From: Streptomyces flaveolus
GTDB taxonomy: Bacteria; Actinomycetota; Actinomycetes; Streptomycetales; Streptomycetaceae
NCBI RefSeq assembly: GCF_000716535.1
Contig: NZ_JNWV01000037.1
Span: 186,001 to 250,000, forward strand
DNA length: 64,000 nucleotides
Direction: 5' to 3'
The notes under the pieces are model-generated. The model had not been told where the DNA came from, did no database searches, and saw nothing but the letters and a program-made list of their open reading frames with translations. The first letter of the stretch is position 1, and every line of letters begins with the position of its first letter. The position numbers were made by a program, and so were the translations under genes. This document shows, piece by piece, positions 8,556 through 17,603 of the stretch.

Positions 8556-10021
8556 TCGGCGTCGTCGTCCTTGCTGTCGTCCGCCTCGGCCTCGTCCTTC
8601 TTGCCGCCCTCCGTCTTGCGCAGGTCGGGCTTGCCCGCGGAGCCGCCCGCCGCCTCGCCGAGCATCTTGTCCAGCTCGGAGAAGTCGAGCTGCTCGCGGT
8701 GCACGAAGCCGTCCGGGTCGTCCAGATCGGTCGCGGTCGGCAGCATGTCCGGGTGGGCCCACAGGCCGTCCCGGCCGTCGACCCCGCGCGCGTCCGTGAG
8801 CGAGGCCCACAGACGGGAGGCGTCACGCAGCCGGCGCGGACGCAGCTCCAGGCCGATCAGCGTGGCGAACGTCTGCTCCGCCGGGCCACCGGTCGCGCGG
8901 CGGCGGCGCAGCGTCTCGCGCAGGGCGTCGGCGGACGACAGACGCGGCTTCGCGGCGGCGTGGACCACCGCGTCCACCCAGCCCTCCACGAGCGCCAGGG
9001 CGGTCTCCAGACGGGCCAGGGCGGCCTTCTGCTCGGGCGTGTCCTCCGGCTGGAACATGCCCTGCTGGAGCGCGTCCTGCAACTGCTCGGGGTTCTGCGG
9101 GTCGAACTGGCCGACCACGTCCTCCAGCTTGGCCGTGTCGACCTTGATGCCGCGCGCGTAGCCGTCGACCGCGCCGAACAGGTGCGAGCGCAGCCACGGC
9201 ACGTGCGCGAACAGCCGCTGGTGCGCGGCCTCGCGCAGCGCCAGGTACAGCCGCACCTCCTCCTGCGGAACGCCCAGGTCCTTGCCGAACGCCTCCACGT
9301 TGGCCGGGAGCAGCGCGGCCTTGCCGGCCGGGCCCAGCGGCAGGCCGATGTCGGTCGAGCCGACGACCTCGCCCGCGAGCACGCCCACGGCCTGCCCGAT
9401 CTGCGTGCCGAACATGGCGCCGCCCATCGAGCGCATCATGCCGATCAGCGGGCCCGCCATGGCCTGCATCTCCTCCGGCAGGACGTCGCCCATGGCCGCG
9501 CCGACCCGCTCGGCGACCGGGTCGACCAGCTCCTGCCAGGCGGGCAGGGTGGCCTCGACCCACTCCGCGCGCGACCAGGCCACCGCCGAGCCGGAGCCCG
9601 ACGGCAGGGACGTCGCGTCGTCCAGCCACAGGTCGGCCAGGCGGACGGCGTCCTCCACCGCCTTGCGCTCGGACGGGCCGACGCTCGCGTCCTTGGTGCC
9701 GTCAGACGTGCCCTGGGCGACCGTCTGGCGGGCGATCTGCTTGGCCATGTCCCAGTTCACCGGGCCGCCCTCGTACGAGAGCATCTGGCCCAGCTGCTGG
9801 AACGCGGCGCCCAGGTCGGTGGGGTTCAGGGAACCGAACATGGCTGCGAGCGGGTTGTCGGCGCCGGGGCCGCCAAAGCCGCCGGCTCCGGGCAGGCCGC
9901 CGAAACCGAACGGATTGGCCGGTCCCTGCCCACCACCGCTCTGCTGGTCCTTCTTCTTGCCCTCGTCGCCGTCTTCCGGCTCCTCCGGCGGAAGGCCGAA
10001 ACCGAATGGGGTGTCACTCAC
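8552..10021 (-). CDS. DUF2342 zincin-like metalloprotease
   Basis: A 489-aa protein of the actinobacterial zinc-dependent metalloprotease (DUF2342) family. The first ~80 residues are Gly/Pro-rich and low-complexity (FGFGGLPGAGGFGG). The core has long helices with the motif REAAHQRLFAHVPWL, near residues 285-300, in the position of a zincin helix, although it is not a canonical HExxH. The C-terminal 50 residues are acidic and disordered. GTG 10021 is preceded by GAGGA. It heads a two-gene unit with the Nudix hydrolase. Proteolytic activity is a family inference, not demonstrated by a visible canonical site. Confidence 0.82.
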   Translation of the reverse strand: MSDTPFGFGLPPEEPEDGDEGKKKDQQSGGGQGPANPFGFGGLPGAGGFGGPGADNPLAAMFGSLNPTDLGAAFQQLGQMLSYEGGPVNWDMAKQIARQTVAQGTSDGTKDASVGPSERKAVEDAVRLADLWLDDATSLPSGSGSAVAWSRAEWVEATLPAWQELVDPVAERVGAAMGDVLPEEMQAMAGPLIGMMRSMGGAMFGTQIGQAVGVLAGEVVGSTDIGLPLGPAGKAALLPANVEAFGKDLGVPQEEVRLYLALREAAHQRLFAHVPWLRSHLFGAVDGYARGIKVDTAKLEDVVGQFDPQNPEQLQDALQQGMFQPEDTPEQKAALARLETALALVEGWVDAVVHAAAKPRLSSADALRETLRRRRATGGPAEQTFATLIGLELRPRRLRDASRLWASLTDARGVDGRDGLWAHPDMLPTATDLDDPDGFVHREQLDFSELDKMLGEAAGGSAGKPDLRKTEGGKKDEAEADDSKDDDAE

Positions 10022-10213
10022 GGGATTCCTCGGCTGGTAAGGCCACCGGTTTCGCTCCGGCGGCGCGGCTGCCCGACAACACCACCCAGCGTAGACACCC
10101 CGACCCGATCGGGCCTCGGTGCTTCGCCCACGGAACGCCTGCGGCAGGATGGATGCACCTGGTACGTACGCGTCACTCGCGCCCGTACTGAAGACAACCG
10201 CTGGAGACGCCCG

Positions 10214-11326
10214 GTGAGTTCCCCAGATCCGCAGGTTCGCGCAGCGCGAAACCTCTCAACCTCTCCCGCCGTGCGCGGGCCCGTCGTCGCGGTGACCGGC
10301 GCCGCCACCGGGGTCGGCGCCCTGCTCACCGAGCGGCTCGCCGCGTCGCAGGAGATCAGACGGGTCCTCGCCATCGACGAACGGCGGGGCGAGTGCGCCG
10401 ACGCGCAGTGGCACATCCTCGACGTCCGCGACCCCGCCATCGCGGACAAACTGCGGGGCGCCGACGTCGTCGTCCACCTCGCGCTCGACCTCGACCTGGA
10501 GACCGATCCGGCGGCGCGCACCGCTTACAACGTCCGGGGGACACAGACCGTCCTGACCGCCGCCGCGGCGGCCGGTGTGCACCGGGTGGTGCTGTGCACC
10601 TCGGCGATGGTCTACGGCGCGCTGCCCGACAACGAGCTGCCGCTGTCGGAGGACGCCGAGCTGCGCGCCACCGCCGAGGCGACCGGCGTCGGGGACCTGC
10701 TGGAGATCGAACGCCTGGCGCGGCGGGCCCCCCGCGCGCACCCGGGCCTGAACGTCACGGTGGTGCGGCCGGCCGTCCTGGTCGGCGGCACGGACACCGC
10801 GCTGACCAGGTACTTCGAGTCGCCGCGGCTGCTGGTCGTGGCCGGGTCGCGGCCCGCGTGGCAGTTCTGCCACGTCGAGGATCTGTGCAGCGCCCTGGAG
10901 TACGCCGTGCTGGAGAAGGTCGACGGGGAGCTGGCCGTCGGCTGCGACGGGTGGCTGGAGCAGGAGGAGGTCGAGGAGCTGAGCGGCATCCGGCGGATGG
11001 AGCTCCCCTCGGCGGTCGCGCTCGGCGCGGCGGCCCGGCTGCACCGGATCGGGCTCACCCCGTCCCCGGCCGGGGACCTCGCCTACACGATGTACCCCTG
11101 GGTGGTCAGCGGGAGCCGGCTGCACGATTCCGGATGGCGGCCGAAGTGGACGAACGAGGAGGTGCTCGCCGAACTGCTGGAGGAGGTGTCCGGCCGGCAC
11201 ACCGTGGCCGGGCGGCGACTGGGGCGGAAGGACGCGACGGCCGCCGGTGCGGCGGGGGCGACGGTCGCCCTGCTGGGCGCGGCGGCCGTCGTACGGCGGG
11301 CCCGGAAGGCGCGGCGACGCGTCTGA
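10214..11326 (+). CDS. NAD-dependent epimerase/SDR-family protein
   Basis: A 370-aa extended short-chain dehydrogenase. The Rossmann loop VTGAATGVGALL lies near residues 25-36, a cofactor-selecting acidic stretch (AIDERRGEC) follows, and the TSAMVYG segment carries the catalytic Tyr region. The C-terminus has one hydrophobic segment (AGATVALLGAAAVV) followed by RRARKARRRV, suggesting a tail anchor with the enzyme on the cytoplasmic face. The GTG at 10214 has GGAG 7 nt upstream. It diverges from the zincin-like gene. The substrate is unknown but likely a nucleotide sugar or steroid-like molecule. Confidence 0.83.
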   Translation: MSSPDPQVRAARNLSTSPAVRGPVVAVTGAATGVGALLTERLAASQEIRRVLAIDERRGECADAQWHILDVRDPAIADKLRGADVVVHLALDLDLETDPAARTAYNVRGTQTVLTAAAAAGVHRVVLCTSAMVYGALPDNELPLSEDAELRATAEATGVGDLLEIERLARRAPRAHPGLNVTVVRPAVLVGGTDTALTRYFESPRLLVVAGSRPAWQFCHVEDLCSALEYAVLEKVDGELAVGCDGWLEQEEVEELSGIRRMELPSAVALGAAARLHRIGLTPSPAGDLAYTMYPWVVSGSRLHDSGWRPKWTNEEVLAELLEEVSGRHTVAGRRLGRKDATAAGAAGATVALLGAAAVVRRARKARRRV

Positions 11327-11437
11327 GGTGCGTGGGGCAACCGGTGCTCCGCTGTAGGAGCCTCCAAAACGTCCCGCGCGCGTGCCTGCGGAAACTCGTA
11401 TTCCCCGTTGTCACCCCCGTGGGGCACGATGGGGGGC

Positions 11438-11899
11438 ATGGCGCTTACGAACGATCACCCCGGTGAGCAGGCGGCTCCGAACCCCATCAAGCTGATCGGC
11501 ATCCGGGAGACCCCGCTCTCCGTGGACGAGGTGTTCCAGGCCGTCGGGGACGACGCGGCCGGGGGTGTCGCGCTGTTCGTGGGGACCGTGCGGAACCACG
11601 ACGGGGGCGCCGACGTGGACACGCTCGGGTACTCCTGTCACCCGAGTGCCGAGGCCGAGATGCGGCGGATCGCGGAGAAGGTCGCCGCCGACCACCCCGT
11701 GCGGGCGCTGGCCGCCGTCCACCGGGTGGGGGACCTCCGGGTCGGGGATCTGGCCGTCGTCGTCGCCGTGGCGTGCCCGCACCGCGCGGAGGCCTTCGAC
11801 GCCTGCCGCAAGCTGATCGACGACCTCAAGCACGAGGTGCCGATCTGGAAGCACCAGAAGTTCTCGGACGGCACGGAGGAGTGGGTCGGCGCCTGCTGA
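11438..11899 (+). CDS. moaE: molybdopterin synthase catalytic subunit MoaE
   Basis: A 153-aa MoaE homologue, the large subunit of molybdopterin synthase, which with thiocarboxylated MoaD inserts the dithiolene sulfurs into precursor Z. Family features are GVALFVGTVRNHDGG, LGYSCHPSAEAEM, the HRVGDLRVGDLAVVV core, and the active-site Lys segment EVPIWKHQKFSDG near the C-terminus. The ATG at 11438 is preferred; an in-frame ATG at 11429 would add three residues. No other molybdenum-cofactor gene is in the window. It is a single gene downstream of the SDR. Confidence 0.92.
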   Translation: MALTNDHPGEQAAPNPIKLIGIRETPLSVDEVFQAVGDDAAGGVALFVGTVRNHDGGADVDTLGYSCHPSAEAEMRRIAEKVAADHPVRALAAVHRVGDLRVGDLAVVVAVACPHRAEAFDACRKLIDDLKHEVPIWKHQKFSDGTEEWVGAC

Positions 11900-12275
11900 C
11901 CCCGGCCCGGCCGCAGGCCCGGTCCGGACACCTGTTCGTTCGGCCGGAGCCCCCCTCAGCTCCCGGCCGGCCGCCTGCCGATCCGGCCGGCGCTCGCCGA
12001 TCCCGCCTCACGCCCGCGGCTCCCGGCCCGGCTCGCCGACCCCGCCCAACGCCCGCGCCGCCCGGCGTCCGGCGCCCGCAGACGCCCGCCCAGCGCCCGC
12101 AGCCCACCCGGTGCCGCTGATCCGTCTGGTCTTCGCCGGTCCCCCGAAGGCGTCACACCGGGCACACGCTTCCCTCCGGTTGCGTAACCGGCACCCTAGC
12201 GTGAGCGTTGTTCATGCAAATGGTTAATCTGCTGATCAGTCATTTGCGGACGCTCGTGGCGTATGGGAGGTCGGC
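11900..12275. other. 376-bp non-coding stretch, low complexity then promoter-like
   Basis: The first ~220 nt (to about 12120) are a C-rich low-complexity tract with imperfect repeats of CGGCCCGGCTCGCCGA-like units; the open frames through it are proline/arginine artefacts. From about 12180 the composition becomes AT-richer, with a 7-bp inverted repeat GCAAATG ... CATTTGC straddling about 12215-12247. This is a plausible promoter/operator for the small membrane gene at 12276. Confidence 0.5.
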
Positions 12276-12449
12276 ATGGGGGTGCTTGTCTGGCTGCTGA
12301 TTCCGCTTGTGGCTGCGATCGGCGGTGGGCTGTGGGGAACGTGGGCCAACCGAACCCGCAGGACGCGGAGCGACGGCCCTGAGCTGGACGGATACGCCCG
12401 GTTCCGCGAGGCCATGGAGAAGTCGCACACGGGTGCGCGCGGCGCCTGA
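12276..12449 (+). CDS. small single-span membrane protein
   Basis: A 57-aa ORF with GGGAGG at 12265-12270, 5 nt before ATG 12276. The N-terminal 22 residues (MGVLVWLLIPLVAAIGGGLW) form one hydrophobic helix. A basic stretch NRTRRTRS follows, then a short amphipathic tail (YARFREAMEKSH), giving an N-out or signal-anchor topology with the tail in the cytoplasm. It lies just upstream of the Lon-like PDZ protease gene in the same direction. No known family was recognised, but codon usage and ribosome-binding site argue that it is real. Confidence 0.72.
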   Translation: MGVLVWLLIPLVAAIGGGLWGTWANRTRRTRSDGPELDGYARFREAMEKSHTGARGA

Positions 12450-12499
12450 CGGGGGTGCCCTGACGGTGCGCTGACAGACGCGTCCCGTACTGTCGTGAC

Positions 12500-13597
12500 A
12501 TGCCACGCCGCACCGCGACGATGCTCGCCTCGACCCTGATGCTGATCGCGCTCCTGTGCGCGGGAGTCCTCATCCCCGTGCCGTACGCGGAGATGTCTCC
12601 CGGCCCGACCGTGAACACGCTCGGAGAGCACGACGGCGAGCCGGTGCTGCAGATCGCGGGGCACAAGACCTATCCGACGGACGGCCATCTGAACATGACC
12701 ACCGTCCGGGTCACCAGCGCCGACTACCGGATGAACCTCGTCGAGGCCGTCTACGGCTGGCTCGCCCACGACAGCAAGATCGTCCCGCACGACACGCTGT
12801 ACCCGGACGGCAAGACGGAGGAGCAGTCCACCCAGGAGAACGCCGAGGAGTTCAGCCAGTCCCAGGAGAGCGCCAAGGTCGCCGCCCTGAAGGAGCTGGG
12901 CGTCCCGGTGAAGTCCTGGGTGATCGTCTCCACGGTCGTCAAGGGCTCCCCGGCCGAGGGCAGGCTGCACGCCGGCGACGTGATCAAGGCAGTCGACGGT
13001 ACGGCGGTCAAGCAGCCGTCCGACGTCGCCAAGCTGGTCACCAAGCACAAGGCGGGGCAGAAGGCCGTCTTCACCGTCGTCCCCGCCAAGGAGCAGGCCG
13101 CCGCCGAGAAGGCGAACAGGACGGCGACCAGGACGCAGGACGTCACCATCACGACGACGACCTCCCACGACACCGGGGCCAAGCGGGCCATCGTCGGCAT
13201 CTCCGCCGGGACCGACCACACCTTCCCGTTCACCATCGACATCAAGCTCGCCGACGTCGGCGGGCCCAGCGCCGGTCTGATGTTCGCCCTCGGCATCTAC
13301 GACAAGCTCACCCCGGGCAGCCTCACCGGCGGGAAGTTCGTCGCCGGCACCGGCACCATCGACGACAAGGGCGCGGTCGGCCCGATCGGCGGCATCGAGA
13401 TGAAGACCGTCGGCGCGCGCGACCGCGGCGCCCAGTACTTCCTGACCCCCGCCGACAACTGCGCGGCGGCCGCCAAGGACACCCCGGGCGGGCTCACCCT
13501 GGTCAGGGTCAAGACCATCGGCGACGCGCTCGACGCGCTGAAGGACATCCGCAGCGGGGACACCGCCGCCCTGCCGAAGTGCACCACCAAGGGCTGA
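12500..13597 (+). CDS. Lon-like (S16) PDZ-domain membrane protease, YlbL type
   Basis: A 365-aa protein anchored by an N-terminal helix (residues 8-26), with a PDZ domain near residues 150-215 (SPAEGRLHAGDVIKAVDG). The C-terminal Lon-type protease domain has the catalytic Ser in GGPSAGLMFAL and the catalytic Lys in GGIEMKTVGA, forming a Ser-Lys dyad. The length fits the YlbL family. The catalytic part should face outside the membrane. TACTGT (12488-12493) is 6 nt before ATG 12500 and no ribosome-binding site is seen, so the message is probably leaderless. A strong hairpin follows. Confidence 0.93.
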   Translation: MPRRTATMLASTLMLIALLCAGVLIPVPYAEMSPGPTVNTLGEHDGEPVLQIAGHKTYPTDGHLNMTTVRVTSADYRMNLVEAVYGWLAHDSKIVPHDTLYPDGKTEEQSTQENAEEFSQSQESAKVAALKELGVPVKSWVIVSTVVKGSPAEGRLHAGDVIKAVDGTAVKQPSDVAKLVTKHKAGQKAVFTVVPAKEQAAAEKANRTATRTQDVTITTTTSHDTGAKRAIVGISAGTDHTFPFTIDIKLADVGGPSAGLMFALGIYDKLTPGSLTGGKFVAGTGTIDDKGAVGPIGGIEMKTVGARDRGAQYFLTPADNCAAAAKDTPGGLTLVRVKTIGDALDALKDIRSGDTAALPKCTTKG

Positions 13598-13612
13598 GCG
13601 GGCCGTGACACG

Positions 13613-13649
13613 GCTGGGGGCGCCCCTGACGATCAGGGGCGCCCCCAGC
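13613..13649. terminator. bidirectional terminator
   Basis: A perfect 17-bp inverted repeat (13613-13629 and 13633-13649) with a 3-nt loop, placed between the convergent PDZ-protease and PPA1309-family genes. It is of the same strong GC type seen elsewhere in the window. Confidence 0.8.
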
Positions 13650-13690
13650 GCCGTACCCCGGACGGGACGGGGTCCGTCCGCGAAACGGGA

Positions 13691-14233
13691 TCAGTCGGCG
13701 AACGTCGCCGCCAGGGCGTCCGCCAGGCCCGGCACCAGGTCGGGACCGGTCAGGACCTCCGTCGGGGAGTCCTTCTCCCGCAGCCGCAGCGCCGACTCGC
13801 GGCTGCCGTCCCGCAGCACGGCCACCGTCATCCGGACCTCCTGGCGTTCGGGGTGCTCGGCCACCCACCTGGCCAGCCCGGCCTCGTCGAGACCGGAGGG
13901 AACCTGGGCCTCGGCGGACGGCGGCAGCATCAGGCGCTCCACCGCGAGCGCGCAGCCGGTCACCGCGTCGGGCCAGGCGATGGTGCCGAGGAACTCGTCG
14001 AGCGGCTTGCCGGACGGGAGCTCGTCCTGCTCGATCGGGGTGAGACCGGTGGTCTCGGGCTCGTCCTCCAGGCCCAGCTGGGCCGCGAGCGAAGGTTCCT
14101 GAGCCCGCAGCCGTGCGGTGTCTACGAGGGCGAAGAGGCGAGCGGGCTGGTCCCAGCCGAGGCCGGAGACGTACTCGTCGATCTCGAGTACGGCCCGGGT
14201 GAGCGGGCTCGCTGCCATGGGAGTGTTGGACAT
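13691..14233 (-). CDS. PPA1309 family protein
   Basis: A 180-aa protein of the actinobacterial PPA1309 family, soluble and acidic. It has an N-terminal VLEIDEYVSGLGWDQPARLF region and a central WPDAVTGCALAVERLMLPP segment typical of the family. The function is unknown. The ATG at 14233 has AGGA about 9 nt upstream. It is transcribed divergently from the UPF0182 gene and converges on the PDZ-protease gene with a shared terminator. Confidence 0.8.
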   Translation of the reverse strand: MSNTPMAASPLTRAVLEIDEYVSGLGWDQPARLFALVDTARLRAQEPSLAAQLGLEDEPETTGLTPIEQDELPSGKPLDEFLGTIAWPDAVTGCALAVERLMLPPSAEAQVPSGLDEAGLARWVAEHPERQEVRMTVAVLRDGSRESALRLREKDSPTEVLTGPDLVPGLADALAATFAD

Positions 14234-14385
14234 GGTCACAATCCTGCCTCGTTCCCGGCCGGAATCGGGAACCGAGTAAACCGTGAGTAAGTTGCATAGG
14301 TGTGGGCCCGCGATCACGGGGGGCCACGGCGGGCCCGCGAACCCGAGGGTCTGACGGATCGACAGCGAACTTCGAGGTGCGCACC

Positions 14386-17283
14386 TTGGCTTTCCAGATG
14401 CCGGACCGCGGCGGAGGCCCGACGGGGCCACGGATCAGAGCGGGCCGCCCGTCCCGGAGGGTGAGGACCCTGCTCGTGACACTGGGCGTCCTCGCCGTGC
14501 TCGGCATGGTCTTCACCATGTTCGCGGGCTTCTGGACGGACTGGCTGTGGTATCGGTCGGTGCACTACTCGTCCGTGTTCACCACCACCCTGTCGACCAA
14601 GATCGGGCTCTTCTTCGTCTTCGGCCTGCTGATGGCGGCCGCGGTCGGCCTCAACATCTGGCTCGCGCACCGGCTGCGGCCCCCGCTCAGCGCCATGTCC
14701 ATGGAGCAGCAGAGCCTCGACCGCTACCGCATGGCCATCGCGCCGTACAAGAAGTGGCTGCTGCTCGCCGTCACCGCCCTGGTCGGACTGATCGCGGGCG
14801 CCTCGGCGGCCGGCCAGTGGCGGACCTGGCTGATGTGGGTGAACGGCGTGCCCTTCCACCAGAAGGACCCGCAGTTCCACCTCGACGTCTCCTTCTACGC
14901 CTTCGACCTGCCCTGGTACCGCTTCCTGCTGGGCTTCGGCTTCGCCGCCGCCATCCTGTGCCTGATCGCCGCCGCGCTCACGCACTACCTGTACGGCGGG
15001 CTGCGCGTCACCAGCCCGGGGGCGCGCGCCACCGCCGCCGCGACCGGACACCTGTCGGTGCTGCTCGGCATCTTCGTCGCCCTCAAGGCGGTCGCCTACT
15101 GGCTGGACCGGTACGGCCTCGCCGTCAAGTCCAGCGACTTCAAGGCCACGGGCAACTGGACCGGCCTGCGCTACGTCGACGCCAACGCCTACCTGCCGGC
15201 CAAGACGATCCTGTTCTGCATCGCCGTCATCTGCGCGCTGCTGTTCTTCGCCACCCTCTGGCGCCGCACCTGGCAGCTTCCGGTCATCGGCTTCGGCCTG
15301 ATGGTCCTGTCGGCGATCCTGATCGGCGGCCTGTACCCGGCCATCGTGCAGAAGTTCCAGGTCCAGCCGAACGAGCAGGCCAAGGAGGCGCCGTACGTCC
15401 AGAAGAACCTGAAGGCGACCCGCGAGGCCTACGGCATCGACCAGGCCAAGGTCACCGAGTACCCGGGCAAGTCCACGACCCCGGACAAGACCAAGCTGCG
15501 CGACCAGGTCGACGCCACGGCCAGCATCCGCATCATGGACCCGAACGTCGTCTCGCCGACGTTCCAGCAGCTCCAGCAGATCAAGGCCTACTACGGATTC
15601 CCGACCAACCTCGACGTCGACCGGTACACCAAGGACGGCAAGGAGCAGGACACCGTCATCGGTCTGCGCGAACTGAACCTGGACGGCATCCCGAAGAACA
15701 ACTGGATCAACGACCACTTCCGCTACACGCACGGCTTCGGCGTGGTGGCCGCCAAGGGCACCGAGGCGGACTCCGAGGGCCGGCCGGTCTTCACGGAGAA
15801 GAACCTGCCGTCCCAGGGCGACCTCGGGACGTACGAACAGCGGATCTACTACGGCGAGAAGACCACCACGTACTCGATCGTCGGAGGCCCCCAGAAGGAG
15901 GTCGACTACTCCGACAACGACCGTGAGATGACCACCAGCTACCAGGGCAAGAGCGGGGTCAACCTCGACAACCCGGTCAACCGGGCCGCGTACGCGGTGG
16001 CGTTCAACGAGCCGCAGATCCTCTACTCGGGCGCGATCGGCAAGGGCTCACGGATCCTGTACAACCGCACGCCCAAGGAGCGCGTGGAGGCGGTCGCCCC
16101 CTGGCTGACCATCGACGGCGACGCGTACCCGGCGGTCGTGAACGGCCGCATCCAGTGGATCGTCGACGCGTACACGACGTCGAACGGCTACCCGTACTCC
16201 TCCCGTACGACCCTCGGTGACACGACGGCCGACTCGCTGACCGCGACGAACAACTCGCGCGCGGTGGTGGCCCAGCAGAACCAGGTCAACTACATCCGCA
16301 ACTCGGTGAAGGCGACCGTCGACGCGTACACCGGCGAGGTCAAGCTGTACCAGTGGGACACCCAGGACCCGGTGCTGAAGACCTGGATGAAGGCCTTCCC
16401 CGACACGGTGGAGCCACGCAGCGCGATCTCCGCGGAGCTGATGGACCACCTGCGCTATCCGCAGGACCTGTTCAAGGTGCAGCGCGAGCTGCTCACCCGC
16501 TACCACGTGACGGACGCGCAGACCTTCCTCACCGGCAGCGAGGTGTGGGAGGTCCCGGACGATCCGACGAACAACTCGGGCAGCGCGGTGCCGCCGTACT
16601 ACCTGAGCATGAAGATGCCGGGCCAGAGCGAGCAGGCGTTCTCGCTGACGACGACGTTCACACCCAACGGGCGGGACAACCTCAGCGCCTTCATGGCCGT
16701 CGACTCCGACCCGCGCACCAGCGACTACGGCAGGATCAGAGTCCTGAAGCTGCCGACGAACACGACCGTCGACGGCCCCAAACAGGTGCAGAGCCAGTTC
16801 AACTCGGAATCGGACATCGCGGAGACCATCAGCCTGCTCAGCCGCGGGCACTCGAAGGTCGAGTACGGCAATCTGCTGACCGTGCCGCTGGACGGGGGCC
16901 TGCTGTACGCGGAGCCCGTCTACGTCCGCGGTGGCTCGCTCAAGTACCCGTTGCTGAGGAAGGTCCTGGTCACCTACGGGGGCAGGACCGCCTTCAAGGA
17001 CACCCTGGACGAGGCCCTCAACGAGGTGTTCGGGGTGAAGAGTTCGACCAGACCGCCGGAGACCACCCCCCCGCCCAACACCAGCAATCCGACGGTCAAG
17101 CAGGCGTTGGAAGACGCCCAGAAGGCGTTCGACGCCGGGCAGGAAGCGCTGAAGAACGGGCCGGACTGGGACGCGTACGCCAAGGCGCAGAAGGACCTCC
17201 AGGACGCGCTGAAGCAGGCCGAGAAGGCCCAGTCCACGACGGGCGGCACCGGCGGCAAGAACGGCGACAAGAAGCAGAGTTGA
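14386..17283 (+). CDS. UPF0182 family large membrane protein
   Basis: A protein of about 965 aa. The first ~330 residues contain about seven membrane helices, beginning [19 protein letters not shown] and including [21 protein letters not shown] large extracytoplasmic domain follows (motifs [14 protein letters not shown] and [12 protein letters not shown]), then a Pro/Thr linker and a Lys/Ala/Gln-rich coiled-coil-like tail. This architecture is diagnostic of UPF0182, which is widespread in actinobacteria and of unknown function. A TTG start at 14386 has GAGG 8 nt upstream; the in-frame ATG at 14398 is the alternative but lacks a ribosome-binding site. Confidence 0.9.
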   Translation: MAFQMPDRGGGPTGPRIRAGRPSRRVRTLLVTLGVLAVLGMVFTMFAGFWTDWLWYRSVHYSSVFTTTLSTKIGLFFVFGLLMAAAVGLNIWLAHRLRPPLSAMSMEQQSLDRYRMAIAPYKKWLLLAVTALVGLIAGASAAGQWRTWLMWVNGVPFHQKDPQFHLDVSFYAFDLPWYRFLLGFGFAAAILCLIAAALTHYLYGGLRVTSPGARATAAATGHLSVLLGIFVALKAVAYWLDRYGLAVKSSDFKATGNWTGLRYVDANAYLPAKTILFCIAVICALLFFATLWRRTWQLPVIGFGLMVLSAILIGGLYPAIVQKFQVQPNEQAKEAPYVQKNLKATREAYGIDQAKVTEYPGKSTTPDKTKLRDQVDATASIRIMDPNVVSPTFQQLQQIKAYYGFPTNLDVDRYTKDGKEQDTVIGLRELNLDGIPKNNWINDHFRYTHGFGVVAAKGTEADSEGRPVFTEKNLPSQGDLGTYEQRIYYGEKTTTYSIVGGPQKEVDYSDNDREMTTSYQGKSGVNLDNPVNRAAYAVAFNEPQILYSGAIGKGSRILYNRTPKERVEAVAPWLTIDGDAYPAVVNGRIQWIVDAYTTSNGYPYSSRTTLGDTTADSLTATNNSRAVVAQQNQVNYIRNSVKATVDAYTGEVKLYQWDTQDPVLKTWMKAFPDTVEPRSAISAELMDHLRYPQDLFKVQRELLTRYHVTDAQTFLTGSEVWEVPDDPTNNSGSAVPPYYLSMKMPGQSEQAFSLTTTFTPNGRDNLSAFMAVDSDPRTSDYGRIRVLKLPTNTTVDGPKQVQSQFNSESDIAETISLLSRGHSKVEYGNLLTVPLDGGLLYAEPVYVRGGSLKYPLLRKVLVTYGGRTAFKDTLDEALNEVFGVKSSTRPPETTPPPNTSNPTVKQALEDAQKAFDAGQEALKNGPDWDAYAKAQKDLQDALKQAEKAQSTTGGTGGKNGDKKQS

Positions 17284-17324
17284 TCAAGACCGCCTCGCGC
17301 CGTGGTACGGTTGACACACAACGG

Positions 17325-17398
17325 CGCGGGGTGGAGCAGCTCGGTAGCTCGCTGGGCTCATAACCCAGAGGTCGCAGGTTCAAATCCTGTCCCCGCTA
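17325..17398 (+). tRNA. initiator tRNA-fMet (CAT), copy 1
   Basis: A 74-nt cloverleaf with anticodon CAT in the loop of CTGGGCTCATAACCCAG. Three consecutive G-C pairs in the anticodon stem and an unpaired first position (C1 opposite T72) are the hallmarks of the bacterial initiator tRNA. The T arm GGTTCAAATCC is intact. CCA is not encoded. It is identical to the copy at 19484 and is followed by a strong hairpin. Confidence 0.95.
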
Positions 17399-17405
17399 CT
17401 GAAGT

Positions 17406-17440
17406 CGAAGGCCCGGATCCAATACGGATCCGGGCCTTCG
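17406..17440 (+). terminator. terminator after tRNA-fMet copy 1
   Basis: A perfect 15-bp inverted repeat (17406-17420 and 17426-17440) with loop AATAC, starting 8 nt after the tRNA. It is a clear factor-independent type structure for the tRNA transcript. Confidence 0.85.
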
Positions 17441-17603
17441 TGGTGTGCGAACTCATGTACTGAGGGGAGGGACGGCCGCGCCGCCGTGGGGAGTTGGGCG
17501 GTATGTGTTTGACTTGTCTCTCTGTGGGCATGTCGACAAAACGCTCAAGTGACCTCACGGGCTGCGGTATACCGGGTGTACCCAGGTTGCAGGTGGTGCG
17601 ACG

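Noticed and set aside
11773..12120. Open frame rich in Pro and Arg after moaE
   Set aside because: Low-complexity C-rich DNA without ribosome-binding site or domain.
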